Of a DNA stretch of 64,000 nucleotides, positions 17,882-25,757 are shown piece after piece. Both the position numbers and the translations under genes were made by a program. Location of the stretch: contig NZ_AP024883.1 of assembly GCF_024346955.1 (NCBI RefSeq), positions 2,790,001 through 2,854,000 on the forward strand, written 5' to 3'. This DNA is from Vibrio mangrovi. GTDB taxonomy: Bacteria > Pseudomonadota > Gammaproteobacteria > Enterobacterales > Vibrionaceae. The notes below the pieces were generated by a model, which saw nothing but the letters and a program-made list of their open reading frames with translations, did not search any database and was not told the DNA's origin. Position 1 is the first letter of the stretch. Every line of letters starts with the position of its first letter.

Positions 17882-18793
17882 ATGTGGTTTAAAAACTGTA
17901 TGGTTTATCGTGTAAACCGCGATATCCGCTTCAATGCCGACCAATTAGAAAAACAACTTCATGAATTCCGCTTTACACCATGCGGCAGTCAGGATAAGCA
18001 AAAATTCGGCTGGACGAGTGTAATGGGTAAAGATGGCGATATGCTGACCCATGTTTCTGAAGACCGTATTCTTGTTTGTGCCAGAAAAGAAGAGAAAATC
18101 TTACCGGCATCGGTCATTCAGGATTCTCTTGCCAGCAAAGTCGAAGCACTTGAGGCAGAAGAAGGCCGTCCGGTTAAAAAGAAAGAAAAAGATACGCTGA
18201 AAGAAGATATTATCATTGATCTGCTTCCCCGGGCCTTTAGTAAAAGCCAGTACACTTATTTGCTGATTCTGCCTTCGCTGGGCCTGATCGTCGTTGATGC
18301 AGGCAGTTATAAAAAGGCAGAGGATGTGATTGCCCTCCTCCGTAAAACCATGGGAAGTCTTCCTGTCATTCCGGCTATTCCGGAGAATGCTGTGGAAACC
18401 ACCATGACCGAATGGGTTCAGGGCGGGAATCTACCGGCAGGTTTTCAACTTCTGGATGAAGCGGAGTTAAAATCTTTGCTTGAAGACGGCGCGACTGTCC
18501 GCTGTAAAAAACAGGATTTAACCAGTGACGAAATCATGAGTCACATTGAAGCCAGTAAAGTTGTCACCAAACTGGGCCTGAGCTGGCAAGACAGAATCAC
18601 TTTCATGCTTGCCGATGATGCCAGCCTGAAACGACTTCAATATAGTGATGAGCTAAAAGATCACAATGAAGATATTCCGCGGGAAGATCGGGCCGCTCGC
18701 TTCGATGCAGATTTCTCATTAATGTGTGGCGAACTCAGTGCCTTTCTGCCGAACCTGTTTGAAGCTCTGGGCGGTTTACCTGAAGCCGATTAA
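17882..18793 (+). CDS. rdgC: Recombination-associated protein RdgC
   Basis: RdgC forms a ring-shaped dimer that binds DNA without sequence preference and limits RecA loading. The 303-residue product starts MWFKNCMVYRVNRDI and contains the family stretches FGWTSVMG, KKKEKDTLKEDIIIDLLPRAF and LGLSWQDRITFMLADD. It is divergent from phoB and stands alone. A perfect 10-bp inverted repeat lies just after its stop codon. No phage or recombination genes are nearby, so this is the chromosomal housekeeping copy. Confidence 0.95.
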   Translation: MWFKNCMVYRVNRDIRFNADQLEKQLHEFRFTPCGSQDKQKFGWTSVMGKDGDMLTHVSEDRILVCARKEEKILPASVIQDSLASKVEALEAEEGRPVKKKEKDTLKEDIIIDLLPRAFSKSQYTYLLILPSLGLIVVDAGSYKKAEDVIALLRKTMGSLPVIPAIPENAVETTMTEWVQGGNLPAGFQLLDEAELKSLLEDGATVRCKKQDLTSDEIMSHIEASKVVTKLGLSWQDRITFMLADDASLKRLQYSDELKDHNEDIPREDRAARFDADFSLMCGELSAFLPNLFEALGGLPEAD

Positions 18794-18805
18794 TTTATTT
18801 GTTGT

Positions 18806-18830
18806 CAGAAGATGGTCTATCCATCTTCTG
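18806..18830. repeat. Perfect inverted repeat after rdgC
   Basis: CAGAAGATGG, loop TCTAT, CCATCTTCTG. It forms a 10-bp hairpin without a following T run on either strand. It may be a transcript-stabilising or factor-dependent end. Confidence 0.6.
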
Positions 18831-19044
18831 CTCCTCCAGCCCTAAAGCTCCTGAAATCACGTAATTCTGCGTTTCCTTCCCAAAATAAATAGCCAGAAAG
18901 CACATTAAACCCGTTATCCGGAAATGAGTGAGTGTATCCTGGAAACAAAGCTAGGATCACATCCGGTTTTGACGTAAAATTCGCCCCCTCCAATACCATC
19001 AGGTGGTGTTGGCCTGACTTGTGATCAGATTTGGAATAGAAGCA

Positions 19045-20445
19045 ATGACAACAGAAAAACAATTTGTACCAGAACTCCTTTCTCCGGCGGGTAGCCTGAA
19101 AAATATGCGTTACGCTTTTGCATACGGCGCAGATGCGGTTTACGCAGGACAACCGCGCTACAGCTTGCGGGTCCGTAATAACGAATTCAATCATGAAAAC
19201 CTGAAGATCGGGATTGATGAAGCCCATGCTCAGGGAAAACAGTTTTATGTGGTCTGTAATATTCAGCCCCACAACTCAAAACTGAAAACCTTTATCCGCG
19301 ATCTGAAACCGGTCATCGATATGGGGCCGGATGCATTGATTATGTCCGATCCAGGATTAATCATGATGGTTCGGGAAGCTTTTCCTGACATGCCAATTCA
19401 TCTATCGGTTCAGGCCAATGCCGTCAACTGGGCAACCGTAAAATTCTGGTCCACTCAAGGCGTTACAAGGGTCATACTTTCCCGGGAGCTGTCTTTAGAA
19501 GAAATTGAAGAAATCCGTGAAAAATGTCCGGAAACCGAGATCGAGATATTTGTCCATGGTGCGCTTTGTATGGCCTATTCCGGCCGTTGTCTGCTTTCCG
19601 GCTACATTAACAAACGCGACCCGAATCAGGGAACCTGTACCAATGCCTGCCGCTGGGAATACAAGGTAGAAAAAGGAACCGAAGATGCTGCCGGGCAGAT
19701 TGTTGAACAATTCGATCCGAATACACCACAAGCGATAGAAGTTCAGGAAGAACGTCCGGAAAATACTATTGGTTTAGGTAAACCCAGTGACGATGTGGTA
19801 TTGCTTTCTGAAAGCCATCGCCCGGATGAAAAAATGGCCGCTTTTGAAGATGAGCATGGTACTTATATCATGAACTCAAAAGATCTACGTGCCGTACAGC
19901 ATGTTGAACGCCTGACGAAAATGGGAATCCATTCACTGAAAATCGAAGGCCGGACGAAGTCATTCTATTACTGCGCCCGTACGGCTCAGGTTTATCGTAA
20001 AGCAATTGATGACGCCGTTGCTGGTAAACCTTTTGATGAATCCCTCATGGGAACACTGGAAAGTCTGGCACACCGGGGTTATACCGAAGGTTTCCTGCGT
20101 CGCCATACTCACGATGCCTATCAGAACTATGATTACGGATATTCTGTTTCCGATAGCCAACAATTCGTCGGTGAGTTTACCGGTAAACGTCGTGGAGATC
20201 TGGCAGAAGTTGAAGTGAAAAACAAGTTCTGTCTCGGAGATAGTCTTGAACTCATGACCCCACAGGGCAATATCATCTTTACACTTGAAGCAATGGAAAA
20301 CCGCAAAAGTGAAACCATTGACGATGCCAAAGGAAACGGACATTTTGTTTATATTCCTGTCCCTGAAGATGTCAGTCTGGATTATGCACTATTGATGCGT
20401 AATCTGAATGCCGGTCAGGATACCCGTAACCCAACAGGCAAGTAA
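19045..20445 (+). CDS. trhP: TrhP (YegQ), U32-family tRNA wobble-uridine hydroxylase
   Basis: A U32 peptidase-like protein needed to make 5-hydroxyuridine at tRNA position 34, using prephenate and iron-sulfur chemistry in E. coli. The chosen ATG at 19045 gives 466 residues beginning MTTEKQFVPELLSPAGS, aligned to the family start; an in-frame GTG 24 bp upstream is less likely. The U32 signature is visible as EIFVHGALCMAYSGRCLLS, with further cysteines in GTCTNACRWEY. yfhL begins 1 bp after its stop codon. The two genes therefore form an operon, which suggests that the ferredoxin serves this enzyme. Confidence 0.92.
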   Translation: MTTEKQFVPELLSPAGSLKNMRYAFAYGADAVYAGQPRYSLRVRNNEFNHENLKIGIDEAHAQGKQFYVVCNIQPHNSKLKTFIRDLKPVIDMGPDALIMSDPGLIMMVREAFPDMPIHLSVQANAVNWATVKFWSTQGVTRVILSRELSLEEIEEIREKCPETEIEIFVHGALCMAYSGRCLLSGYINKRDPNQGTCTNACRWEYKVEKGTEDAAGQIVEQFDPNTPQAIEVQEERPENTIGLGKPSDDVVLLSESHRPDEKMAAFEDEHGTYIMNSKDLRAVQHVERLTKMGIHSLKIEGRTKSFYYCARTAQVYRKAIDDAVAGKPFDESLMGTLESLAHRGYTEGFLRRHTHDAYQNYDYGYSVSDSQQFVGEFTGKRRGDLAEVEVKNKFCLGDSLELMTPQGNIIFTLEAMENRKSETIDDAKGNGHFVYIPVPEDVSLDYALLMRNLNAGQDTRNPTGK

Positions 20446-20446
20446 T

Positions 20447-20704
20447 ATGGCACTACTGATCACCGGTAAATGTACCAATTGTGATATGTGTGAACCTGAG
20501 TGTCCGAATAATGCGATTTCATTTGGTGAACAATTTTACGAAATTGACCCGAATCTCTGTACAGAGTGCAAAGGCCATTATGATCAACCGACCTGTCAGT
20601 CGGTTTGTCCGATAACGAATTGCATTATTACCGATCCGGAACATATCGAAACCGAAGATGAGCTGTTGGAAAAATTCGTTATCATTCAGGGATTAACCAG
20701 ATGA
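20447..20704 (+). CDS. yfhL: YfhL-type ferredoxin (two 4Fe-4S motifs)
   Basis: A small ferredoxin of 85 residues starting MALLITGKCTNCDMC. Cluster motifs are CTNCDMCEPEC (about residues 9-19) and CTECKGHYDQPTCQSVC (about 38-54). The 8-residue insert between the second and third cysteines of the second motif is typical of the YfhL/Alvin subgroup. It starts one base after the trhP stop, so the two are co-transcribed and probably translationally coupled. An electron-transfer role for TrhP is inferred from this arrangement. A terminator follows. Confidence 0.92.
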   Translation: MALLITGKCTNCDMCEPECPNNAISFGEQFYEIDPNLCTECKGHYDQPTCQSVCPITNCIITDPEHIETEDELLEKFVIIQGLTR

Positions 20705-20763
20705 ACGGATATTTATCCCTCAGGGTTACAATAAGTTAGATATCCGCCCAGTGAACATAAAAG

Positions 20764-20797
20764 TAAAAGCCCAATCCGACGATTGGGTTTTTCTTTA
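20764..20797. terminator. Terminator between yfhL and nfsA (bidirectional)
   Basis: CCCAATC, loop CGAC, GATTGGG followed by TTTTTCTTT on the plus strand. On the minus strand the same stem is followed by CTTTTACTTTT, serving the convergent nfsA. Confidence 0.88.
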
Positions 20798-21517
20798 TTT
20801 ATTTGCCAAACCTTTACTGTTCAGATAATCACGGATATAAGGCCGCGATTCTTTACTCAGTTTTGTTGTTACTTGCTCCGACCATCCTTGTTGCTTCGTA
20901 TTCGTAGAACGATGCTGATAGTAAGTCTGCATCGTCTGGTCATATTCGGTAATCAAAGTCTGATCCAGTGGCTGATAGCTATTTTCGTGCACAATAACTT
21001 TTGGGCTCAGGCGCGGTTTCAGTTGTGGATCCTGATCGGGATATCCCAGACACAAGCCAAACAGTACTGCTGTATATCGTGGTAATGCCAACAGTTCATC
21101 AACTTCTTTCGGAGAGTTACGCAATCCACCAATGTAAACGCCTCCCAGTCCCATTGACTCTGCGGCCAACAGACAATTCTGCGCCATAATTCCGGCATCT
21201 ATAGCACCAATCAATGTCAGCTCGGTATAGTCTGGTTTTACTTCCGGGTTTAATGCAGCATGACGCTGATAATCAATACAGAAGACTAAAAACTCTGCGG
21301 CACTTGCCACATAAGGCTGATTCCCCGCCAACTGAGCCAAAGTTGCACGTTTATCCTGATCCGTTATCCGGATGACTGAAACTGCTTGTAACAGACTTGA
21401 CGAAGATGCTGCAATACCTGAAGCAATAATCGTATCCATCTGCTCTGATGTAATCGGCTTTTCTTTAAAAGAGCGAATCGATCGATGCCCCTGAATAGTT
21501 TCAATTACAGAATTCAT
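20795..21517 (-). CDS. nfsA: Oxygen-insensitive NADPH nitroreductase (NfsA/Frp family)
   Basis: An FMN-dependent flavin/nitro-compound reductase using NADPH. The start at 21517 (MNSVIETIQGHRSIRSF) follows a GGTGA ribosome site and matches the E. coli NfsA start; an in-frame ATG five codons upstream is less likely. It gives 240 residues, the family length. FMN-contacting features include GHRSIRSF near the N-terminus and GLGGVYIGGLRN in the middle. The C-terminal tail YYQHRSTNTKQQGWSEQ is typical of NfsA/Frp. It converges with yfhL and follows the DUF1904 gene by about 23 bp on the same strand. Confidence 0.92.
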   Translation of the reverse strand: MNSVIETIQGHRSIRSFKEKPITSEQMDTIIASGIAASSSSLLQAVSVIRITDQDKRATLAQLAGNQPYVASAAEFLVFCIDYQRHAALNPEVKPDYTELTLIGAIDAGIMAQNCLLAAESMGLGGVYIGGLRNSPKEVDELLALPRYTAVLFGLCLGYPDQDPQLKPRLSPKVIVHENSYQPLDQTLITEYDQTMQTYYQHRSTNTKQQGWSEQVTTKLSKESRPYIRDYLNSKGLANK

Positions 21518-21540
21518 TTTATCTTTCACCATTTCCAGAA

Positions 21541-21873
21541 TTAATAGTGCTGAGCATTATCATAGTAATGAGTGGGAGTCAGTGCGGTAAAAATAACTGC
21601 GACATCAATGTCTTCTCCAATTACTTCTCTTACCTGACGGGTAACCACCTGCGCGACCTGATCCTGAATATCCTGACCACGATCAAACCACAGAACCTCA
21701 ACAAATGGATAGGCTTGAGATACTTCCCCTTCCTGAAAGAAGGTGGTGTAGATGTATTCGAATGTGAAATCTTCGCGGGGAGAGTTCATCGGTGACAAAA
21801 GCTCATCAACCAATGATTTAGAAAGAATCTGAACGGTCTGCGGTTCAACCGCACGAAAGCGAAAATGGGGCAT
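21541..21873 (-). CDS. DUF1904 family protein
   Basis: A 110-residue protein beginning MPHFRFRAVEPQTVQILSKSL behind an AGAGGAAG ribosome site. It resembles the DUF1904 family, related in fold to small tautomerase-like proteins; the family has no established biochemical role that I know of. The N-terminal Met-Pro could in principle supply the catalytic N-terminal proline of tautomerases, which is speculation. It lies 23 bp upstream of nfsA in the same direction and is probably co-transcribed. It marks the end of conserved sequence before the accessory sugar locus. Confidence 0.8.
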   Translation of the reverse strand: MPHFRFRAVEPQTVQILSKSLVDELLSPMNSPREDFTFEYIYTTFFQEGEVSQAYPFVEVLWFDRGQDIQDQVAQVVTRQVREVIGEDIDVAVIFTALTPTHYYDNAQHY

Positions 21874-21967
21874 GCTAACTTCCTCTTTTTCAGGGCATGA
21901 TAGCATGCTTTCCTTAAAGCTGGTGAATGTTATGAATACTTCTCAACATCCACAGAGCTGCGGGCGA

Positions 21968-22276
21968 TTATGCCTGTAGCTTGCGATGAATAGCAATTAA
22001 CTCTTCAATCAGTTCACGTGCCAGCATTGAAGTCATAATATGATCCTGAGCATGAACCATGATGAGGTTGACAGGTACTTTTCCCTGACCTTCATCCATT
22101 CCGATTAACTCAGTTTGTACACCATGGGCGCGCTTAGCCGCTTCGGTAGATTGCTCCAACAAACGGTCAACTTCTTCCCATTGCCCTTGCTTTGCACTTG
22201 CCAGTGCTTGCATTGCCAGACTTTTTGATTCACCAGCATTGATGATCAATTCCATAACTGTTGATTCGAGATCCAT
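21968..22276 (-). CDS. PTS lactose/cellobiose-family EIIA component
   Basis: A cytoplasmic phosphocarrier of 102 residues beginning MDLESTVMELI after a TGGAGT ribosome site. It contains the EIIA-Lac/Chb helix ESKSLAMQALASAKQG and the phosphorylation motif MVHAQDHIMT, whose first histidine takes phosphate from HPr. It would pass phosphate to the EIIB at 22790-23095. It is the distal gene of the sugar locus, separated from EIIB by 513 bp and so probably under its own promoter. The sequence is closer to the ChbA type than to LacF by eye; substrate cannot be read from it. Confidence 0.93.
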   Translation of the reverse strand: MDLESTVMELIINAGESKSLAMQALASAKQGQWEEVDRLLEQSTEAAKRAHGVQTELIGMDEGQGKVPVNLIMVHAQDHIMTSMLARELIEELIAIHRKLQA

Positions 22277-22789
22277 AATATTACTCCAGGTAATGATACT
22301 CAAATAGCTATAAGAGGTAGTTTCAGTACAACAAACCAACGCAGCAACAAGACTGAGATTTGAGTCATAATCGCTCTGTGGCAAATATCATTCACGATAG
22401 TCCGGAGCATAGTGAGCTCGTTCCGCGAGAGTTTTCTTAAAGTTACTTGAGTATATCTTTTTATCATGAACAAAATCTGATCAAAGTAGCACCAGATTTA
22501 ATCAACCTGATTAAATTGTTACTTGTTTATCATTCCGGTAGCGCTGATACTTACCCAAAGCATACCTAAATTTGTCCATTACTACTTTTACAATATATAA
22601 TAAACACCAAACTTAGTTTTAATATATTGCTACTATAAAAAATTCACTATATTTAATTTCACCAAACACACATGAAATATATATGAGACAAAATTAATTT
22701 TCGTGAAATATAATGTTCATCTATCAACTTATAGATGAACACATAAATTCGTCACCTGAATACCAGGTTAATTAAGTATGAAAAGATGA
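22277..22789. other. Intergenic region between PTS EIIB and EIIA
   Basis: This 513-bp A+T-rich gap contains no gene I can support. It holds three inverted repeats: TTTAATCA-ACC-TGATTAAA at 22497-22515, GTTCATCTAT-N6-ATAGATGAAC at 22715-22740, and ACCTG-N5-CAGGT at 22754-22768 right after the EIIB stop. The last two may end the EIIB transcript; the first could be an operator for EIIA. Confidence 0.55.
22715..22740 (-). terminator. Possible terminator hairpin after PTS EIIB
   Basis: A perfect 10-bp stem (GTTCATCTAT / ATAGATGAAC, 6-base loop) lies 50 bp downstream of the EIIB stop. It is followed on the minus strand by an A+T-rich run (ATTATATTT) rather than a clean T tract. Confidence 0.45.
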
Positions 22790-23095
22790 TTACTTCAACA
22801 TTGCCAATGCATTGGTCAATATTTTATCACCGTTCATCATTCCGTAATCCATTTGATTAATAACATCAATTGGCTTACCTACACTATCGGCTTTCGCTTT
22901 GAAATCATTAAGTTTATATTTGATCTGAGGACCGAGCAGAAAACAATCATACTTGTCGAGATTGGCATCGAACTCATCAAGACCAACTGCATTTACCTCA
23001 ACCTCAATATTTTTACTGGCTGCCGCTTGTTGCATTTTCTTAACGACCATACTAGTAGACATTCCTGCAGCACAGCATAGTAAGATTTTAGCCAT
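22790..23095 (-). CDS. PTS lactose/cellobiose-family EIIB component
   Basis: A cytoplasmic sugar-phosphotransfer domain of 101 residues. The phosphorylated cysteine is C8 in the signature CCAAGMSTSMVVKKM at the N-terminus; FLLGPQIKYKL is the second typical stretch. It receives phosphate from EIIA and gives it to the sugar carried by EIIC. It lies 343 bp downstream of the esterase gene and has its own regulatory region with a perfect 18-bp palindrome, so it is likely a separate transcription unit. The residues do not reveal whether the sugar is cellobiose-, chitobiose- or rhamnoside-like. Confidence 0.94.
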   Translation of the reverse strand: MAKILLCCAAGMSTSMVVKKMQQAAASKNIEVEVNAVGLDEFDANLDKYDCFLLGPQIKYKLNDFKAKADSVGKPIDVINQMDYGMMNGDKILTNALAMLK

Positions 23096-23438
23096 TGTTT
23101 TTACCTCTGTTCATGTATCCAAATTTGAATGTAATACTTCTTTTATGTCGATATAGTACACCAATGCTGTAACCGGTTACAGCTAACGATCGAATTATCG
23201 CTAAATAATGTGAATACCCTCATATAATAGAAATAAACAATCTTTAAAAAATATCAAACTGGTAACATTTTAACGGTTATCGTAATAAAAGAACATCAAT
23301 TCAAGTAAGAACAATCTGATTGGCAATACGTAGCCATAAAGACTGAAACATATTACCAACCAGACAATCACGACATTTATAGAGTTAAGTTTAAACTTCA
23401 GAATTATAAATTAAACAGCACTCTATAATTCATGTCAC
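23096..23438. other. Intergenic region between esterase gene and EIIB
   Basis: Besides the palindrome at 23166-23183, this gap has a long-looped inverted repeat (TTATAGAGT at 23377-23385, ACTCTATAA at 23420-23428) enclosing the 12-bp palindrome AAGTTTAAACTT at 23387-23398, just after the esterase stop. It may end the porin-esterase transcript. No gene is seen. Confidence 0.5.
23166..23183. promoter_or_regulatory. Perfect 18-bp palindrome, LacI/GalR-type operator upstream of EIIB
   Basis: GCTGTAACCGGTTACAGC is exactly self-complementary, with the central CCGG of many LacI/GalR-family operators. On the minus strand it overlaps a possible -35 TGTAAC with a 17-bp spacer to a -10-like TACTAT, then the EIIB leader. 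This placement suits repression. No LacI-family gene is in the window. Confidence 0.65.
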
Positions 23439-24395
23439 TTATTTTAATTTTTCATCCAGGAATTTAATCACAATATCCATAATTTCTGGTTGGTACCACA
23501 AGAAACCTGCATGATCAGCACCTTTCACGGCATAAGCTGTCGACTCAATTCCTTTATTGAGTAATGCCTTATGCAGCATTGTTGACTGACTTGGTGAGAC
23601 GACATTATCTGCATCACCATACATGATCAGGAACGGCGGGGTATTCTTTGAAATGTAAGTGATCGGATTGGCCTTTTTAGCCTTTTCAAGATCACTCAGG
23701 ATAGAACCTCCACCCTGCCATGGAATCCCATTAACCATCATCGCTTCAGGAATCGCCGGAGACTTATGCGCTTCTTTGATTTCATCAGAGAAATCATCAC
23801 CAACTTTGGTTAAATCAGAAAGTCCGTAAAAATCAACTGCGGCCTGAACGTCACTGCTTTGATCAAGATACGGCCCCTTATCAAAGTCTTTCATCCCATT
23901 AGTCGTTGCCGCAATTGCAGCAAGATAACCACCGGCAGACTCGCCCATGACTGCAATTCGGGTTGGATCAATACCATATTTTTTCGCATTGGCTCTCAGG
24001 TATCTGATTGAAGTTTTAACATCTTCCAGAATACCAGGGAAAGTCACCATCGGTACAACTCTGTAATTAATACTAGCAACAACATAACCTGCTCTTGCCA
24101 TATCAACCCGCTGACCGATAAATTTGGTTTTTGGTGCATCCATAAAACCACCACCGGTGACAAATACCACGGCCGGAAGAGGTTTTGGTGAATATGGCTG
24201 AATCACATCCATCGATAACTGAATCGGACGTCCCATAATGTTATACGTTTGATCGTAAACAATATCAGATGTCATACGAATTGGGGGAACAGTCATCTTT
24301 ACGTCTAACTTGATGCTATCAGCCGGACCGGCTGATGCTGTCGCAGAACCGACCAGCAAGGCAGATAACATCAAAACATGTTTCATTTTTATCAT
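23439..24395 (-). CDS. Secreted alpha/beta-hydrolase esterase (BD-FAE / acetyl-esterase-like)
   Basis: A 318-residue exported hydrolase. A signal peptide occupies about residues 1-22 (ending ATASAG), so it acts in the periplasm or outside. The catalytic serine is in GESAGGYLA, the acid in MYGDADNVV and the histidine in GADHAGFLW. The oxyanion segment reads VVFVTGGGFMD, with Thr in place of the usual His of HGGGF. This pattern fits carbohydrate or feruloyl esterases of the BD-FAE group. It is 78 bp downstream of the LamB-type porin and probably co-transcribed. It may remove acyl groups from an incoming oligosaccharide; a lipid or xenobiotic ester cannot be excluded. Confidence 0.85.
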   Translation of the reverse strand: MIKMKHVLMLSALLVGSATASAGPADSIKLDVKMTVPPIRMTSDIVYDQTYNIMGRPIQLSMDVIQPYSPKPLPAVVFVTGGGFMDAPKTKFIGQRVDMARAGYVVASINYRVVPMVTFPGILEDVKTSIRYLRANAKKYGIDPTRIAVMGESAGGYLAAIAATTNGMKDFDKGPYLDQSSDVQAAVDFYGLSDLTKVGDDFSDEIKEAHKSPAIPEAMMVNGIPWQGGGSILSDLEKAKKANPITYISKNTPPFLIMYGDADNVVSPSQSTMLHKALLNKGIESTAYAVKGADHAGFLWYQPEIMDIVIKFLDEKLK

Positions 24396-24473
24396 GTCAA
24401 AACTCCATTTAATATGAATTATACTTATAAGAAATAAATATCATATCAGGAAAAATTCTAAACTGCGATGTGA

Positions 24474-25757
24474 TTAGAACCAGACTTCCATACGATAACC
24501 GAAGCGCCATTCAGATTTTTCATTCAGGAATGTGAGTTCTTCATCACCACCAACATAAGCAACCGTTACGTCAATTTTTGGTGCAACCCATGGCAGAGAT
24601 TTAAGCTGAACTGCTGGACCCATGGCCAATTTATAGGATGTTCCGTCAACACCATCGTTACCATCTTTATTCCAGGTCCGGTTAACGATCGCTTCATACT
24701 GCATTGACAGATTTTCAGTTAAGGTTTGTCCGACAGTAATCCCTGCGAAAATACCGGTTTCGTCAGCATTGCCATAATCACCAATACCACCAAATCCACC
24801 ATCATTTACATGGGTTGTTCTTTTGTCAGTATTTTCTCTGTATGATTTTTCCAGAATCAATGCAGGTCTGATATTAAAACCTTCAATACCCATGATTATT
24901 CCGTAGGCAGAAAGTCTGGCAGAAATATCACCATCTTCGCTCAATGCACTAATCCGGCTGGTATTCAGATACTGAGCAATCACCCCTTTACCGACCTGAG
25001 CTTCTAGTGTCAAATCACCATCTAAGCCCATAAAGGAATCATATTTATATTTACCAAACACACTCAACGCTTGCTGAGTATCATTGTGGAAACTCTCTAA
25101 CTCTTTCAGATAAGTCGCACCAAATTCAGCTTTACCGACTCTATATGCTAAATCCAAAATTTCTCTTGAACCTTCAATAGCCTGAACTGGTTGATTATTA
25201 ACATCGCCACTAAAACCTGCATAGTCGATCTGACTTGTACCAATAGAAATATCAAAATTTTTACTGTTATAACCAATACCAGCATCAATATTTACTTCTT
25301 TAATGTTGTAAGCAAACACCTGAACTCGATCACTAAAGTAGCGGCGCCCCGCCCAGATATTGGAATCTTCAGGCAGGAAAGACAAACCACCTAAACGGGC
25401 ATAGTTCTGGCTTGCTTCAACATCTTTGTTACCATAACCAACCAATTCAAAGGTGAAGTCTGCCCACTGCCCTTCTTCATAGATATCTTCCCAGCGTTTA
25501 TTCAGAGACACAGCAGTCCAGTAATCATGCCAGTATGTGTTCCCCAAGTCGCCCATTTTCCCGCGAGGATCTTGGTTTGGCCCGGTTGGATCCATATGTA
25601 GCGCCAAGTTTTTAGGTTTACCTGCTTCTTTTCTGAAATTCGAAGCCACCATAGAATAACCATGGAACTGGACACTATCATCAGCAAAAGCTGGGGCTGA
25701 TATAGTAGGTAGTGATACAGCAGCAGAAATTGCTAAAGCTAAACTCAATTTCTTCAT
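24474..25757 (-). CDS. LamB-family carbohydrate porin
   Basis: An outer-membrane porin of 427 residues. The signal peptide (about 1-25) ends in APAFA. The mature part starts with VQFHGYSMVAS. It carries the LamB-type strand WAGRRYFSDRVQV and ends in an aromatic C-terminal strand, MEVWF, as required for outer-membrane assembly. Aromatic-rich alternating strands are visible throughout. It resembles maltoporin relatives (ScrY, BglH) that admit oligosaccharides rather than trimeric OmpC porins. It is first in the porin-esterase unit. The AraC-type operator lies about 350 bp upstream, implying a long leader transcript. Substrate unknown. Confidence 0.85.
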   Translation of the reverse strand: MKKLSLALAISAAVSLPTISAPAFADDSVQFHGYSMVASNFRKEAGKPKNLALHMDPTGPNQDPRGKMGDLGNTYWHDYWTAVSLNKRWEDIYEEGQWADFTFELVGYGNKDVEASQNYARLGGLSFLPEDSNIWAGRRYFSDRVQVFAYNIKEVNIDAGIGYNSKNFDISIGTSQIDYAGFSGDVNNQPVQAIEGSREILDLAYRVGKAEFGATYLKELESFHNDTQQALSVFGKYKYDSFMGLDGDLTLEAQVGKGVIAQYLNTSRISALSEDGDISARLSAYGIIMGIEGFNIRPALILEKSYRENTDKRTTHVNDGGFGGIGDYGNADETGIFAGITVGQTLTENLSMQYEAIVNRTWNKDGNDGVDGTSYKLAMGPAVQLKSLPWVAPKIDVTVAYVGGDEELTFLNEKSEWRFGYRMEVWF

